From: Zygnema cylindricum
Taxonomy: Eukaryota; Streptophyta; Zygnematophyceae; Zygnematales; Zygnemataceae
Assembly (NCBI GenBank): GCA_037447655.1
Contig: JBBHKE010001095.1
Coordinates: 64,001-124,000 of the forward strand
DNA length: 60,000 nt
Reading direction: 5' to 3'
Positions 1-12,375 of the stretch are shown here, in pieces (the stretch's first letter is position 1; the number at the start of each line of letters is the position of its first letter). Made by a program: the position numbers and the translations under genes. The notes under the pieces were generated by a model, which saw only the letters and a list, made by a program, of their open reading frames with translations, did no database searches and was not told the DNA's origin.

Positions 1-655
1 CTAACCGTTATAATATGTTAATTATTATAAGTATAATAAACTTTTAAATTATAGTAATTATAACAGTTGAAACTAACTGTTATGTTATATATTTTATGAC
101 AATTATATCTAACCATTACATTATGTTTATTACAATTATATATAACCATTACATTATGTTTATTATAATTATTATTAGTATACAGTACAACTATACCAGT
201 AGTTGCAACAGTAGTTTCATATATTATACTTCAACTATTATTATATACATTGTTTATAATATAACTCCTACTTCAAATATATTAAACAGATAATAATGTG
301 CATTATTGTATATATTACAAATATTACTTATGTTAAATATGTGTTTTTACGTTTTATATCGTTTTATACTATATCAGTTACATGTGATAGAAATATTATT
401 TGATATGTTATATACATTGGAATTGTCGTTATATATACGACATTAAGTAATTTTTGTTATTCAGGTGTAAGTGTTTTTTTTTCGGCTTTTGGGAGTTCTA
501 TTTTAGGTAAGCTCATTATGACACGAAAACCTCTTTTTCGATTACATGTTACAGGGTTTGGGAATTGTTTGTTTCTTGCTCTTTCCTTATTATTGTTTGG
601 TTGTGAGTCTAAATATTCTTATGTAAAAAAGGTAATTATTAGTTATTTGTTTTTC
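1..655. other. AT-rich flank, no gene
   Basis: Very AT-rich DNA. About 33 bp built on taaccattacattatg is repeated in tandem near 105-170, with a related motif at the left edge. Short ORFs here are low-complexity Ile/Tyr/Asn runs and are not supported as genes. Confidence 0.7.
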
Positions 656-675
656 TAGAGCATTGTCTGCTCCTG

Positions 676-814
676 CTGAAAGATGGGCTGATGATGATGA
701 CGATGATGATAATGATGTAATGATGATGATAATGATGATGTAATGATGATGATGATGTAATGATGATGATGATGTAATGATGATGATAATGATGTTGACG
801 ATGATGATGTTGAC

Positions 815-848
<34 letters not shown>

Positions 849-971
849 TAATGATAATGATGATGATCATGATGATCATGATGATGATGATGTTAATGAT
901 GATGATAATGATGATGATGATGAAATGATGACAATGATGATGATATAATGATAATGATGATGATGATGATA

Positions 972-1003
<32 letters not shown>

Positions 1004-1411
1004 CATGATGATGATGATGATCGTGATGATGATGATGATGATGATGATGAAGGTGATGATGATGATGATGATAATGATGATGATGATGACGATGATGATG
1101 ATGATGATGACGATGATGATGATGATGATGATGATGTTGAGATTATGATGACAATAATGATTATGATGATGATGATGATGATGCTGTAATAATGATGATG
1201 ATGACGATGATGATGATGATGTTGCGATTATGATGACGTTGATAATGATGATGATGATGATGATGATGATATAATGATGATGATGATGATGATGATGTAA
1301 TGATGATGATGATGATGATGATGATGTTGACGATGATGATGTTGACGATGATGATGATGACGATGATGATGACGATAATGATGAAGATGAAGATGATGAT
1401 GATGATGTAAT
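676..1411. repeat. (GAT)n trinucleotide microsatellite, ~730 bp
   Basis: Nearly uninterrupted ATG/GAT triplets with scattered gta, gac and gat variants. The open frames in both directions (poly-Ser/His/Ile or poly-Met) are by-products of the triplet repeat. The tract is bounded by ordinary AT-rich sequence and followed by poly-A runs near 1460 and 1500. Confidence 0.97.
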
Positions 1412-1583
1412 CAATGTATCACCAAAACAAAGTATTCAAAGTATTTATATTGTATTTCAAAAAAAAAAAAAAAAAACTAATATCTGTAATGCTGGTGTAA
1501 AAAAAAAACAAAGTAATCAAGTTTCACCGAAAACAAAGTAGTCAAAGTATTTGTGTTGTATTTTAAAAAAATATATATACCAA

Positions 1584-2125
1584 TGTTTGTAATGTTCGTC
1601 AGCCTTTGAGCTGATAATAATGTTCAACAACTTTCTAGGTATTTAGACTAAGTTGTTTGATCAGAAAAACTAAGAAAAAAATTTATTCAAAGTAACAATG
1701 TAATCTAACAAACAAAAATAATGAATGAAAACAAGTATTTATAATGTTGGTCAGCCTCCGAGCTGATAGTGATGTTTATGCAACCTTCTAAGTCCTAGGA
1801 CTAAGTTGGTTGATCACAAAAAAAAAAAAAAAGGAAAGTACTCAAAGTAATCAATCTACTATAATAAACAACGAATATTAATAAATAATAAGTGATTGTA
1901 ATGTTAGTCGGCCTTTGAGCTGATAATGATGTTTATGCAACCACCTGGGTCTTCGACTAAGGTGCATGATCGAATACAAAAAAAAGTACTTAAAGTAATC
2001 AACATATTCTAACTAAAAAAATATATAAAAGAAAATACGTGTTTGTAGTATTAGTCAACCATCGAACTGATAATGATGTTGTTCCAACCATCTGGGTCTT
2101 TGGACTAAGTTGGTTGAATCCTAGT
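1584..2125. repeat. Four-unit tandem repeat, ~152 bp period
   Basis: Four diverged direct copies begin near 1592, 1743, 1901 and 2050, each with the pattern atgttNgtc...gagctgata...gactaagttggttgatc followed by an A-rich spacer. Spacings are about 151, 158 and 149 bp. The core has a short dyad (caacca...tggttg). It looks like a small minisatellite or an amplified element fragment; no coding capacity is seen. Confidence 0.85.
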
Positions 2126-3266
2126 TAAGTTTGATGTTTTATTTTTATTTTCTTATTTTTTTCTTTGTTATGTTTACATTTGTTTCTTGCGTTTTTGTTA
2201 TGTGATCAAGGTTGTATTGTGGTTATTTATTTTGTTTGTCTTCTTTTTTGTTTTCTTTTTTTGTGATATTATGTATTGATAAAAAAAAATAAGAAAAATA
2301 GACATGCAACACCTTAATATAAAATAAACAAAAACCATTAGTATTATGTTTAAACGAATAATGGTTAAATAATGCTAATGGTTTAATGTGTATTCTAGAT
2401 TTAACATTAAAATATTTAATACTACATGATATATTCAATCCATTCATTCATATCGTTCATTAGATTGAGATCGAACGCTCAAATCAATGTGAAACTTTTA
2501 CGCTTAATCAAACCCCCTACATGAACGAAATGCGAATTAAACCATCCACTTGGCATGTTATGGTCTTTACCATTTACAATGCGATAGTACAGTGCGTACC
2601 ATGTACAAACATCGTACGTGTTTAACACTGAAATTACGGTACACAGCGAATCGTAATATAGTAAAGAAAAAATTAGAGCAAAAAAACAAAAAAAAAACAA
2701 TTAGAGTTATAAAAGCTAATTATTATGATATAACCTTTTCATAGAAAAAAAATATTCTACTTTATTTAAGTACTCTATATTAGCTTATGTCGGCAATAAT
2801 TATTCGTGCTGTAATTATGAACACTAAATTATTTAGACATACGAAAACTGTCGGCCCGTATATTTTGACGTCATTAGGACGTTAGTACTATTTGTCTCAT
2901 AGATATATACTATTTGTTTCAACTCATACTGTTGTCGTTTAACTATAAAATTTTCACATGTAAATTCATGTAAATGTTCACACGGGCGAGAATGTTGTCG
3001 ATGGACGGAGCTATGCGAACAGGTTTTTTTCGATGCGATTTAATTTTTTTGTTTAGTGCAATTTCACATGCGAGCGCGATTGTATTAAATTATTATTTGT
3101 ACCTTTTTATTTATAAAAGTACAAATTTGCACAGTCAGACGTTGTCCGTACTCCACACTATTTAAAACAAACCTATATTAGAATATTTTACGCTAATTAA
3201 ACTTTACCTGAAAAAATTCGAATCATCTACTCTATTTAACGTGATAGAGTCGAAATTTAGGGCGAC
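2126..3266. other. No gene recognised
   Basis: AT-rich sequence with short unconvincing ORFs on both strands and no domain, splice pattern or repeat that I can support. Confidence 0.6.
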
Positions 3267-3274
3267 CGAATTAG

Positions 3275-4117
3275 TAGTGTTGTGTATCGGTAAGGATTTG
3301 CCGATAACCGATATGGGCCCTTTTTCGGGGACCCGATAATCGATATATTGGTACGATATATCGCTATCGGTCTTATTGCCGATAACGATAACTATTGGCG
3401 ATATTTATACGAGCCGTACAGATAAATGTACGGCATGTACACTTAACTATACGTCTTATTCCCCCGACGCGCCCTACTCACAACCCCTGAGGTACTTATC
3501 AATCAGATCATTTGTACAAGCCGAAAGTACAGTAGTCGTCATAAGATGTGTACGGCTTTAGTACGGCTCCAGTTAAAACGATGTACCTTTCACATCCGAC
3601 GCCGTGGCTTTGTCCCTTTTTTTTTTGGGGATCCACTGGAAACCTACCACGTGTCAATCCGTCGGCTTTTTTGGCAAAAGCCGCCAAAAAAGCCATTCCG
3701 AGATGCCGCGCTCACGCTGACCGTCCCCTCGTATTTTGTCATTGAATGTCGTTCGTTCGATTCCGGCGGCGCGCATAATGTTATTTTGCATCCGTTGTAC
3801 TTTGTGTCCGCCGTCTTTTTACTGTTCCATGATAATCAGTTTATCAGTACAATTCCGTACGTTCCCGTAAAATTTATGTTTAGTTAACCGCCCAAAAAGT
3901 ACTACAAAGTGCAACGTATTTTTTCGCCAAATTCTGTACATTTCTCGTAAAAAACCGTACATTTCTCGTAAATTTACCGTTCAGTTTACCGGACAGAAAG
4001 CACTCCGGACAGAAAGTACAGAAAGTACTAATATATCGGGACGGTTGACCGTTCGATAACCGATAACTATCAGTATCGGTGTTATCGCAATAATTTTTTT
4101 ACCGATACACAACACTA
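3275..4117. mobile_element. Non-autonomous hAT-type DNA transposon, 843 bp
   Basis: The ends are exact 19-bp terminal inverted repeats: TAGTGTTGTGTATCGGTAA at 3275-3293 and its reverse complement at 4099-4117. The element is flanked by an identical 8-bp direct repeat, cgaattag, at 3267-3274 and 4118-4125. An 8-bp TSD with a TAGTGTTG-type end is the signature of the hAT superfamily. The subterminal regions are rich in cgatatcggt-like motifs, typical of hAT transposase-binding regions. The longest internal ORF (113 aa, 3546-3887) shows no transposase features, so the copy is presumably mobilised in trans. Perfect ends and TSD suggest a fairly recent insertion. Confidence 0.95.
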
Positions 4118-4201
4118 CGAATTAGCGCTATTTACTCTAATTACGATTCGCTGTGTAGTGTACAAAAATTGAGAACACGACAACGTGGTGTGATGTGACG
4201 A

Positions 4202-4391
4202 GATCGCACGCGCCAAAATTTAAAGTACGATACTGTACGTTACTTAACCGGTATAGATAACACGACATTTTGGCGTGTACGGAGAGAAAACGACAAATTG
4301 GCGTGATGTACGAAATCGCACGCGCAAAATTTTAACGTACGATACTGGTACGTTACTCAACCGGTATTGATATCACGACATTTTGGCATGA
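4202..4391. repeat. ~75-bp direct duplication
   Basis: The segment beginning gatcgcacgcgccaaaattt (4202-4276) recurs with few changes at 4314-4391. Both contain the core acgacattttggc and a gtacgatactg block. No coding content is seen. Confidence 0.8.
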
Positions 4392-4718
4392 CGTCGATTT
4401 TGTCTGGACTTTTAACATACCACTACAACCACGTGAAATACAACAAATAGGATCGTACCACGTTTCTCTTTTCATTACATCAAAATTGGAACATGACAAA
4501 GCCAATCTAAACTCAAATCACTCAACGGCTCAAGATCTTACACAAAAAAATCGACGATCAATTATCATTGTCACCAGAGACGAATGCGACTAGAATGCTT
4601 TTCCCTTTTAAAAAAAAGGGCAAAGCAAAAACATGTCCAAAAACAAACTAGTAACGGACATTAATTAAATATTACCTGTATTAGCGTAGATGAAAAAATA
4701 TAAATATTAATTATATAT

Positions 4719-4962
4719 TAGGTTAAAGGGTCAAAATTCAGCAATTCACGTTGTAGCTTCACTTTGTGTCGTTCCTTAACTTACTGTTGAAAAGAAAGAG
4801 CAATTAATAGTTCACTTCTCTATTTTAGTTTTACTTATATTAGGTTAAAGGGTCAAAATTCAGCAATTCACGTTGTAGCTTCACTTTGTGTCGTTGCTTA
4901 ACTTACTGTTGAAAAGAAAGAAGCAATTAATAGTTCACTTCTCTATTTGAGTTTTACTTTAA
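4719..4962. repeat. 122-bp tandem duplication spanning an LTR edge
   Basis: Two nearly identical 122-bp units start at 4719 and 4841 (taggttaaagggtcaaaatt). Each unit contains the left flank cttac and the first bases of the solo LTR, so the duplication happened after that LTR had inserted. Confidence 0.9.
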
Positions 4963-5795
4963 AGAAAGAGAGTAAGGATGAAAGGCACGCCATGGCTGCC
5001 GCCATATTTAGAAAGTGACAGATTTTTGAAGTAGAGATCATACTTAAATGTTGCCGAAGACTAGATTTGAACCTGGGTCTGTTGACTTCTATAAAGACGT
5101 TAGTCTTAACCACAAAAGCATTGTCGAAACGATACACGTGACGGGTTTCATAAATATATAAACATTAACGCAACAGCTAATTAACAGCAGACTAACCAAA
5201 AGGAGCAATTCATGCATGTACGCGAATCTGAACCGTGTAAAATATGTTTTGATCGGACGCCCGGCATTATAGCCGCCACGCGAAGTGAGCTTTTGGCGGC
5301 ATACGGAGATAGCGTCACGCGGTGCCACGTGGCGCCACATTATTTGATACCGGAGAAGATGGGAGGAGGAACCATGGCTTCTGATTTAACAGGTGTCACC
5401 TTGTAAACTTTGTTTACAATGGACGTACAATAAGTACATCGCCCATTCTACCTTCTTGTACTATATAGTGTTCCTATTGGACTAGGGTTTAGTAGTAGGC
5501 AGTCGTGAGTAGGCAGACCAAGACTTAGAAATATTTAGGTACCTCTCTCTAAGAGAGCTTGTAACTATAAAGGTCATCTTTGACCAGCCATAACTTACTG
5601 CTCAGGGGAGCAAATTCAGTGATTCTTTTTGCGTTTGACTCACGGAAGTCTTGTCCTCACAGGGGTGAGGGTGGTCAGAATACTTTTGTGCCTGGGCGGC
5701 GATTATTCAGTGGGAAAGTGGAAGGGGCAAATATTATCCTAGAGGCTTTACATAGGCTGCTCATTCTGTGGGTCAATGGAGACCACAAAATTTCA
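4785..5795 (+). mobile_element. Solo LTR, Cop-C/D family
   Basis: It starts TGTTGAAAAG (first tandem copy at 4785, second at 4907) and ends ATTTCA at 5795, flanked by cttac at 4780-4784 and 5796-5800. The terminal 20 nt begin with ATG, as in the Cop-D LTR, where ATG also lies 20 nt before the LTR end. Internal blocks such as cataacttactgctcagggg match the Cop-D LTR. The copy is an old, diverged solo LTR with a later 122-bp internal duplication. Confidence 0.85.
5061..5122 (-). other. tRNA-like module inside the solo LTR (antisense)
   Basis: On the minus strand a B-box-like AGGTTCAAATCT (5063-5073) follows an A-box-like tggttaagactaacg upstream. The layout matches the modules in the other LTRs of this family. 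The sequence is degenerate and does not fold as a full tRNA by eye. Confidence 0.5.
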
Positions 5796-5800
5796 CTTAC

Positions 5801-6909
5801 CTTTCAAGTCCGATATGATATTTCACAAATATTATTTTTAGATTCGGTTTCGTGGCTAATCTAAAAGCCAACTTGTTGGAGGGTTACATTAAGCAATAAT
5901 AAAATGTATAAGCAATGTAAATGATAATGTATGAGTAACTCGACAAAGTGTCTATTGTCGAGGATAAATCATGTCTCTATCTTCTGTTTATGAGCATTCA
6001 TTGTTTGTAATTTGAATTGGCGATGTTCGTGTTGACAATGAGAGTACATACTTTTTTTTCTCTTGCCTGTGACGCGCATGTTGGAAAAGAAAATTGTAGG
6101 TGTCTGAAACATCCATTCATTCATGGTTCATTTGTAGAAATTTACGTTGTTGTCAACTCTCCCTCTCCCTCTCCCTCACGCACTATCACTCCCATCTCAC
6201 ACTTCTTATAAAAAAAAACGACAATGACGATATCAAATGAAAGAGGTCTAAACAAAAAAAAATGACGATCGAATGGTAGGTCGAGTGAGAAGAGAAAAAA
6301 AACAAACATCGGGAAACTATGAGGAAAAGTTATAAAATTAACGACTTCGAGGTTGTCACAAATGATTGTTTGGGTGTACTTAGTGTATCACTTGTTTGGA
6401 ATGATTCTTTCGTGTTTTATTTTTTCTTTTATTGTTTTCATCTTTATCCAAATGCTTACTCTAAAAAAATATACTGGTGATTTTTTGAGTGTATAACTCT
6501 CAATTGTCAACAATGAAAGATGACTGAAAGTAATAGACAATCTCTCTTAAACATCAAAAGATATACAAGGTTCAAATTTTATGAGGAAATCATAGTATAT
6601 TCTACTCTTGTGTGGTTCGTTCCTAATAAAAATTACCAAACCATGAAAAGCCCACTTGTTGTTAAAACCTTAAAGCATTTAAAACTATATGGTTTAGATT
6701 AAGGTATATTCAAAAAAGTTGTGAAATAAACATCAATTTACCAAAATCAACAAAAAATTACCTAATATTGACGACAAAGTTTATTCGACAAAAATGTTTG
6801 TCGTGTGATAACAAATATTGCTTACTACTCCTAAATTATTACCTTGTAGATAAAACTTGTTCTACAAAACAAACATTCACAAAAATTTGTGGTTCAAAAT
6901 TTTCATAAT
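5801..6909. other. No gene recognised
   Basis: AT-rich DNA with a short CCCTCT run near 6160. The small ORFs lack any recognisable feature. Confidence 0.6.
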
Positions 6910-7080
6910 GTTAATCAATGTGACATTCGCTGTTAATGTAGCGATGTTCATTAGTAAATAGTGTGGCTTGTCTCGCGTGACGACGCACATTTTGTTCATT
7001 TAGTTCCATTAATATGTTTACACCAGTATGTTTTCTTATCGTGTACAAGGTTAACTTCGTATCTTGCAAGTTAATTTATC
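6910..7080. repeat. Dispersed repeat, copy 1
   Basis: It shares an ordered set of blocks (aatgtagc.atgtt, tagtgtg.tt, cgcacattttg.ttcatt, cgtgtac) with 56222-56380. The pair looks like two old copies of one dispersed element whose ends are not resolved. Confidence 0.6.
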
Positions 7081-8004
7081 CATACAAGACTTCTATAATT
7101 TTTGTTTTTGTTCTTTTATTTCGAACTGTTCCATAATATGCTTCCAAGTTTAGTGTAAAGTTTCGCGATTATATTTCAATTTTATTGCTAAGTGAAAAGT
7201 GAACATGTTCTTTCAAAGTTTAAGTAAAATTGATAATTTTTTTGCGCGCAACAATTTTATTTAGAGGTGGTTGGCGTTGTGGTCTGCCGTGTGAATTGTT
7301 GATTTTCTTACAACGACAGACGTTCATAAGCGGGCCAAAATTTTATCCCGATTTTATAATATTTCAGAGTTAAAATTTGTTCAACAAGTTGACCGTCAAA
7401 TCCATGGAGGTTTAGTCTATTTCATGCCCACGCATAAAACACCTCGGAAATAATGAATATGGGCACATTATTAAATTCACAAATTTAGAAAATACTTTGA
7501 TCGAGTTTGACTTCATAATAAAATAAAAAATAGACAAACATTTAACCAAAAATACTACAACAACTTAATCAAACCGCAACGAAATACATGGACGTTATTT
7601 GAAATATCTCTCGAACTCTCTACAACGTAAAGCACTTTTAACGTTAATAACGCTAATTCAGCGTCCACAAATTTTGACCCTCGCACCTAAATTAGAAGTA
7701 ATACCTCTAGTTTTTTGTAACGTTAATGTAGGCATTGTTTAATTAGAGTTAATTACTATAATTTTGATTGTTCTCACATAATAAATGTACGAAATTTATC
7801 AATCCGTACTAAAATTGCTCGTTTTTTTGTACAAAAGTACAAAATAAGTGTTAGGTAAAGGCGTCGACACGTTAAATTGAGTGCGTTGCCACTCAAAAGT
7901 GCACTCATACTTGATTCTTAATCATAAAGACGGGGGATAATCGCGAGAAGCTTGTGAATACACGCTATCACGGCCACAATATGGAAATGTGTATTAAAAT
8001 TAGG
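7081..8004. other. No gene recognised
   Basis: AT-rich intergenic sequence. No ORF, repeat or RNA gene that I can support. Confidence 0.6.
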
Positions 8005-8427
8005 ATGAAGTTCCATTGGCCAAAAGATGAGGTTGTTTACAAAAATTTAGACCTTTTTGTACTACGTCGTACCAACTGTTTTGCTTTTATCAACGAACAA
8101 TTTTACAAAGAATCTTGACAATATTCTCCGAAGGTTTGGAGGGAACAACGATCGTTGGATATCCATTCGCAAAACATTTGCTTCGATTTTCTATGTAACT
8201 TAAGTTTCAAGAATATAAGAGTGACGACACGTTGGATGGTGAAGATTCGTGTCACCATGTACAACCAGCAGAATTCAATAAAGCTGCACATGATATGTAC
8301 CTTCCAATCCAACCGAAATTTCAAAAGTAATCTCGCGACGCTCTTTCGTCACACTATTTTCGGCACCACTCTTTGCTACATTGTTCCTCGCAACCCCAGT
8401 CCATCAGGGGAAAAGCAGGTATCCTAA
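8005..8427 (+). pseudogene. Decayed dispersed coding fragment (MKFH...QYSPK family)
   Basis: The frame from 8005 begins MKFHWPKDEVVYK, continues to FYKES, hits a stop, then reads QYSPKVW. The same order of residues (MKFHxxKxEVVYK ... YxES, QYSPKxW) occurs on the minus strand at 16381-16590. Shared peptides at independent loci suggest a once-coding repeat family. I do not recognise the protein, and the rest of this copy is too diverged to follow. Confidence 0.5.
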
Positions 8428-8430
8428 AAA

Positions 8431-9731
8431 ATGAGTTGGTTTAAAAGAAAAGGCGTATGCAAAGACGACACAAGTTGTGTGATATGATCACCTGGTACGC
8501 AAGTACAAGGTTGACAAATGAACATTTTAAATGAAAATCGGTAGGCTTGGAAAATCTTTGACGATTTCACTATGCGTTGTTCACGTACGTGGTATCACTC
8601 AATTTAGAACAAGTGTTTATAGGCTCTACGTGATAAAACATTGTTCAAAATATAAAAACCCATAATGTCGGCCGTACAATTACAAAATATCTTGATAGAA
8701 CGTAGACCTTAGTGTTAGGTGTATGACATAGCTTTAATTGTGTTGGCGTTAGGCCATTTGACCCAAATAAGGATAACAACACTAAATATTTCGTTACATT
8801 AATTACTCAATAACTATTCACCGTTTATTTTCTACCCGTTTCCGTACATCATATTTGTACAAAAAAATTATAAAAATTTAAACAAGTTCAAAAACTGAAT
8901 AAATAGCTAAGTTCGTAACAAAATAAAAATTTGTACAAATGAAACCTCTATGTCAAATATAAACTCAACGGTACTTAACTTTTACTAATGTGTAGTTAAA
9001 ATGTAGAATATTTGAGAAGCTCACGTAGGTGATTACGCGTTACCAATCACTACGCTCATCATTTCCTAAAAGAAAAGCTACGTAATAATAATAGATTACA
9101 CGGAATCCAATAAAAATACACTATTTCGCTTTTGGAGGTCCACCCTCAATAACGAAGAGCGCTTAATTTGGCTGTCAGGTCTAATAATGGTAATGAAAAG
9201 CAAAATAGTATTGGTCGATTCTAATGGTAATGAAAATCATAATTCAATTGGTATACTCTTTTGTTTGGAACGTAAAGTGCTCGAGAGCCTGCTAACATTT
9301 TCTCCGAGTTTGTCGTTAGTGCACGTAAAGTGAGACCTCGGAAGATTTTTGTCGCGAGAATGTCGTCAATAGGTGACGGCCCTCAAGCTGTTGGATTAAA
9401 AAAAAATGCAATTTCATCATTGACACAAATACTTTACTCCAATGTGGCATTATCTGAATGGTTGTCTTCTGCACTAATCCGTAACAACATTTCTTTATAA
9501 TTTTACGCCGCCCTTATTTCCGACAATATCTTTGTAAGGGTAGGTCATTTTGTAATTGTATGGCCTATATTACAGAATGCTACAATTTGAACGAATTTCC
9601 ATTGCGCAGAGTATGTAATCCACGTGCTCAAAATTGAGTGGTACCACGTGAGTTAAGATCGGAAATTGAAAATCGTCGATGAATTTTACAACAACCAAAA
9701 ATCTTCATTCGTGTACCATTCACGTGCGTAC
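8431..9731. other. No gene recognised
   Basis: AT-rich sequence up to the left LTR of Cop-A. No supported feature. Confidence 0.6.
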
Positions 9732-10595
9732 TGTTGTTTTTAAGAAAGCTTTAGTCCTCTCTATGCCTCAGTTGTGAGGGAGAGAGAGCTGTTCAGGACT
9801 TAAGTTATTTTTGGTTGAGTTCGGTTCAGTACTTACCAAAATTAGTGTGACAGTGAAGTTGGGAGTTCACGGTTCATTCACACTTGGGACACGCGTCGTC
9901 ACTTGAGAGAAATGCGTGAGTATGTCCTCCGTGGACGTACGGAAATTCGGCAGGACCACGGGAATTCGTGAAGTCAATTCTACGGTCCCAAATCCTCTAA
10001 TCGGACGGTTGACAGCCGGCGCCAACAAATACTGACAAGGCGTGACTAGATCACTATCGGCAAGACTAGATCACTATCACTTTACGTTGTCTGAACTTCG
10101 GTGTAAATATTTGGTAGAACAGAATTTTGTATGTAGTGAATTAGTTGTTTAGTGTTGAGAATGTGGTTTATGACATACCTTCAGTACACAGGTATACTCA
10201 CAGTATTTGTTCTGTTAGAATGTTAGATGTACGGCTGGAATGCCTCCGTACAGCTTAGTGTAGTTTCGGTGGACAGAAGTAGGACTTAGTGAATTTGATT
10301 CATTAGGAACAAATGATATGAAAACTGTACACTCAGTTTTATGTAATTTCATTTCTTCATATCTCACAGATCTGTAAGCAGAATTCACAGAAATTTTGTG
10401 TGTGTGTTTCTTTGTATGTTATCTACACTGTGGTAAATTTTCAGGATCATTTGATCATATTCTTGAAAGTTATAGTCTGTCAAAGTTGCTGTTCAGCCAT
10501 CGGTATTTGTGGAAGCTTCCTCTTTTGATTTGTTATACGATGACTACTGCTGCATCTTCTTCATCTTCAGTGCCAGCAGTTGTCTTAGAACAACA
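9732..10595 (+). repeat. Cop-A 5' LTR
   Basis: It aligns along its length with 14625-15468, starting TGTTGTTTTTA and ending GAACAACA. The gag ATG at 10540 lies inside it, 56 nt before its end. It contains none of the tRNA-like modules seen in the Cop-C/D family. Confidence 0.92.
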
Positions 10596-12375
10596 GGTCA
10601 CGGGCCCGCCTTCACGAATTCCGGTCTTTGATGGACGCGAATATCTGTATTGGGCAGATTTGGTTAAGTCTTACTTCAAGCAAGTGAAACTTATTGATGT
10701 GTTAAATGGATCACTGGCAGAATCTGATGCCAGCTTTGATCAGAAAAATGACCACGCTTTGCATTTAGTAAAGCTTATGATATCAAAAGAATTGCATATG
10801 ACATATATTAATGTTACAAAGGCATCAAAATTGTGGGATGCATTGAAATCTTCTTATGTCAAAGCTAGTGACCAGCATGAGATTATAACTGCTGGTCAGA
10901 TCTATGAGTATAAGTACATAGGTGGTAGCATGGTGGAAAACACTAATCGGTTTCAAATGTTACTGTCAGAAAATGCATGTTCTTGGGGGACTTTCTCCCC
11001 TTATCATCAGGCCATGATTCTCCTAAAGGGGCTTCCTAATAAATATAAAGGAGCCTCAGATGAAATGAAAAAATTGTCTAAACCTCTTTGGAATTTGCAA
11101 ACAGCTATAGAGTTTATCTTGGCAGAAGAGGCTACTCAGACAGTTTTAGGATTTGGAAAACCAGCTGTAGCATTTACGGCTCAGTTTGAGAGGGAAAGTA
11201 GATATCAAGGGAATCAATTTAATCCTCAGTTTGAGAAATGTGTTTATTGCTATACTGATGGTCACTCCTTCAGAGCTTGTCCTTTGTATATAAAAGCTCT
11301 TGAAACAGGTACCTTTCGGAAAGGATGGAGACACCGCGGACCTCCCATTTTCCATAAACCTAAGAATAAAACAGTTGCATTTTCAGCGGAGGATACGGAA
11401 TTGAAGAAGAAAATAACCGAGGAAACCACACCTGATGTGCTCAGTTTTCCAAAAACTGATGACAAAGAGTTCTTCGCTCTTGCCAAACTCGACATGATGG
11501 AAGGGGAAAAGGACCTCGGATGGATAATGGATTCCGGAAGCTCTTCACACATGTGCTGGAACAAATCTTGTTTTAAGGAGATGTCTTCTATTCCTTTACG
11601 TCAGATCTTTTATGCTTATGGCTATGCCGTTGAATCAAATGCAAAAGAAAACATAGACCTGGTTTGTGTGATAGATGGAAAGGTTGTTAAGAGAACTTTG
11701 TATGATGTCTTGTATGTTCCAAAGTTTAAGAAAAATCTGTTTTCTACGTCTGTAGCTGAAATCAAAGGCTTTGAGGTTCTCCAGAAAAATGGCAAGAAAA
11801 TAGTGAGCAAGAATGGAAGAGTAGCTCTAGTAGGAACTAGAGGCCCAAACTTTTTGTACCGCATGAACCTGGCTAATAAAATTGATTTTGCGTACTCCAG
11901 TGTCCTATGTGATAATGTTTTTTGGCATAAAAGACTTGGTCATGTGCATCATGAGAGACTTACTAAGATGATAAAACATGACATGATAGAGGGAGTCAAG
12001 CCTTGTCAACAAGAGTCTCATGTGTGTGATGGTTGTGCTCTCGGAAAGCTTCACAAGCTTCCCATATCACAAGTTTCTGATCACCGAGCCACAGATGTTC
12101 TTGGTATTATTCACTCTGATGTTTTCGGCCCTTCTAAAGTTCCCTCTTTGGGTGGCAGCCGCTTCTTTGTCACCTTTATAGACGATTACTCCCGGTATAG
12201 TCGCATATACTTTATGAAGGAGAAGAGAGAAGTCTTCACTCACTTTAAGCACTACAAAATCTGGGCGGAGAAACTTCACGGCAAATCTATTCTTGCTTTG
12301 CGGACGGTCGTGAATTTACTGCTCCGTACACATTGGAACAAAATGGTGTTGCCGAAAGACTTAATCGGACTTTGA
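10540..12375 (+). pseudogene. Cop-A gag-protease-integrase (broken)
   Basis: The conserved start is the Met at 10540 (MTTAASSSSS); the same frame is open further upstream to 10396 but that part is LTR. Order: gag capsid region, a CCHC knuckle (C-VY-C-YTDG-H-SFRA-C, 11239-11280), an aspartic protease site (GWIMDSGSS, ~11520), an HHCC integrase zinc finger (HKRLGH...CDGCALGK, ~11930-12050) and the first integrase Asp (HSDVFGP). Near 12302 about 55 nt are missing compared with Cop-B, removing residues after the second catalytic Asp and shifting the frame, so the tail to 12375 is out of frame. Its product would have assembled particles and performed integration. Confidence 0.9.
10596..10610 (+). 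promoter_or_regulatory. Cop-A primer-binding site (mutated)
   Basis: GGTCACGGGCCCGCC lies immediately after the LTR, where Cop-C and Cop-D have GGTTATGGGCCCACC. That form is complementary to the anticodon region of initiator tRNA-Met, the copia-type half-tRNA primer. Cop-A differs at several positions. It also encodes part of gag (VTGPP). Confidence 0.75.

Noticed and set aside
893-1414. 173-aa minus-strand ORF and 66-aa Met-rich ORF
   Set aside because: Frames through the GAT triplet repeat; the composition is entirely repeat-derived.
3546-3887. 113-aa ORF inside the hAT-type element as a transposase
   Set aside because: No hAT dimerisation or zinc-finger pattern, and too short; the overlapping frames are similarly open.
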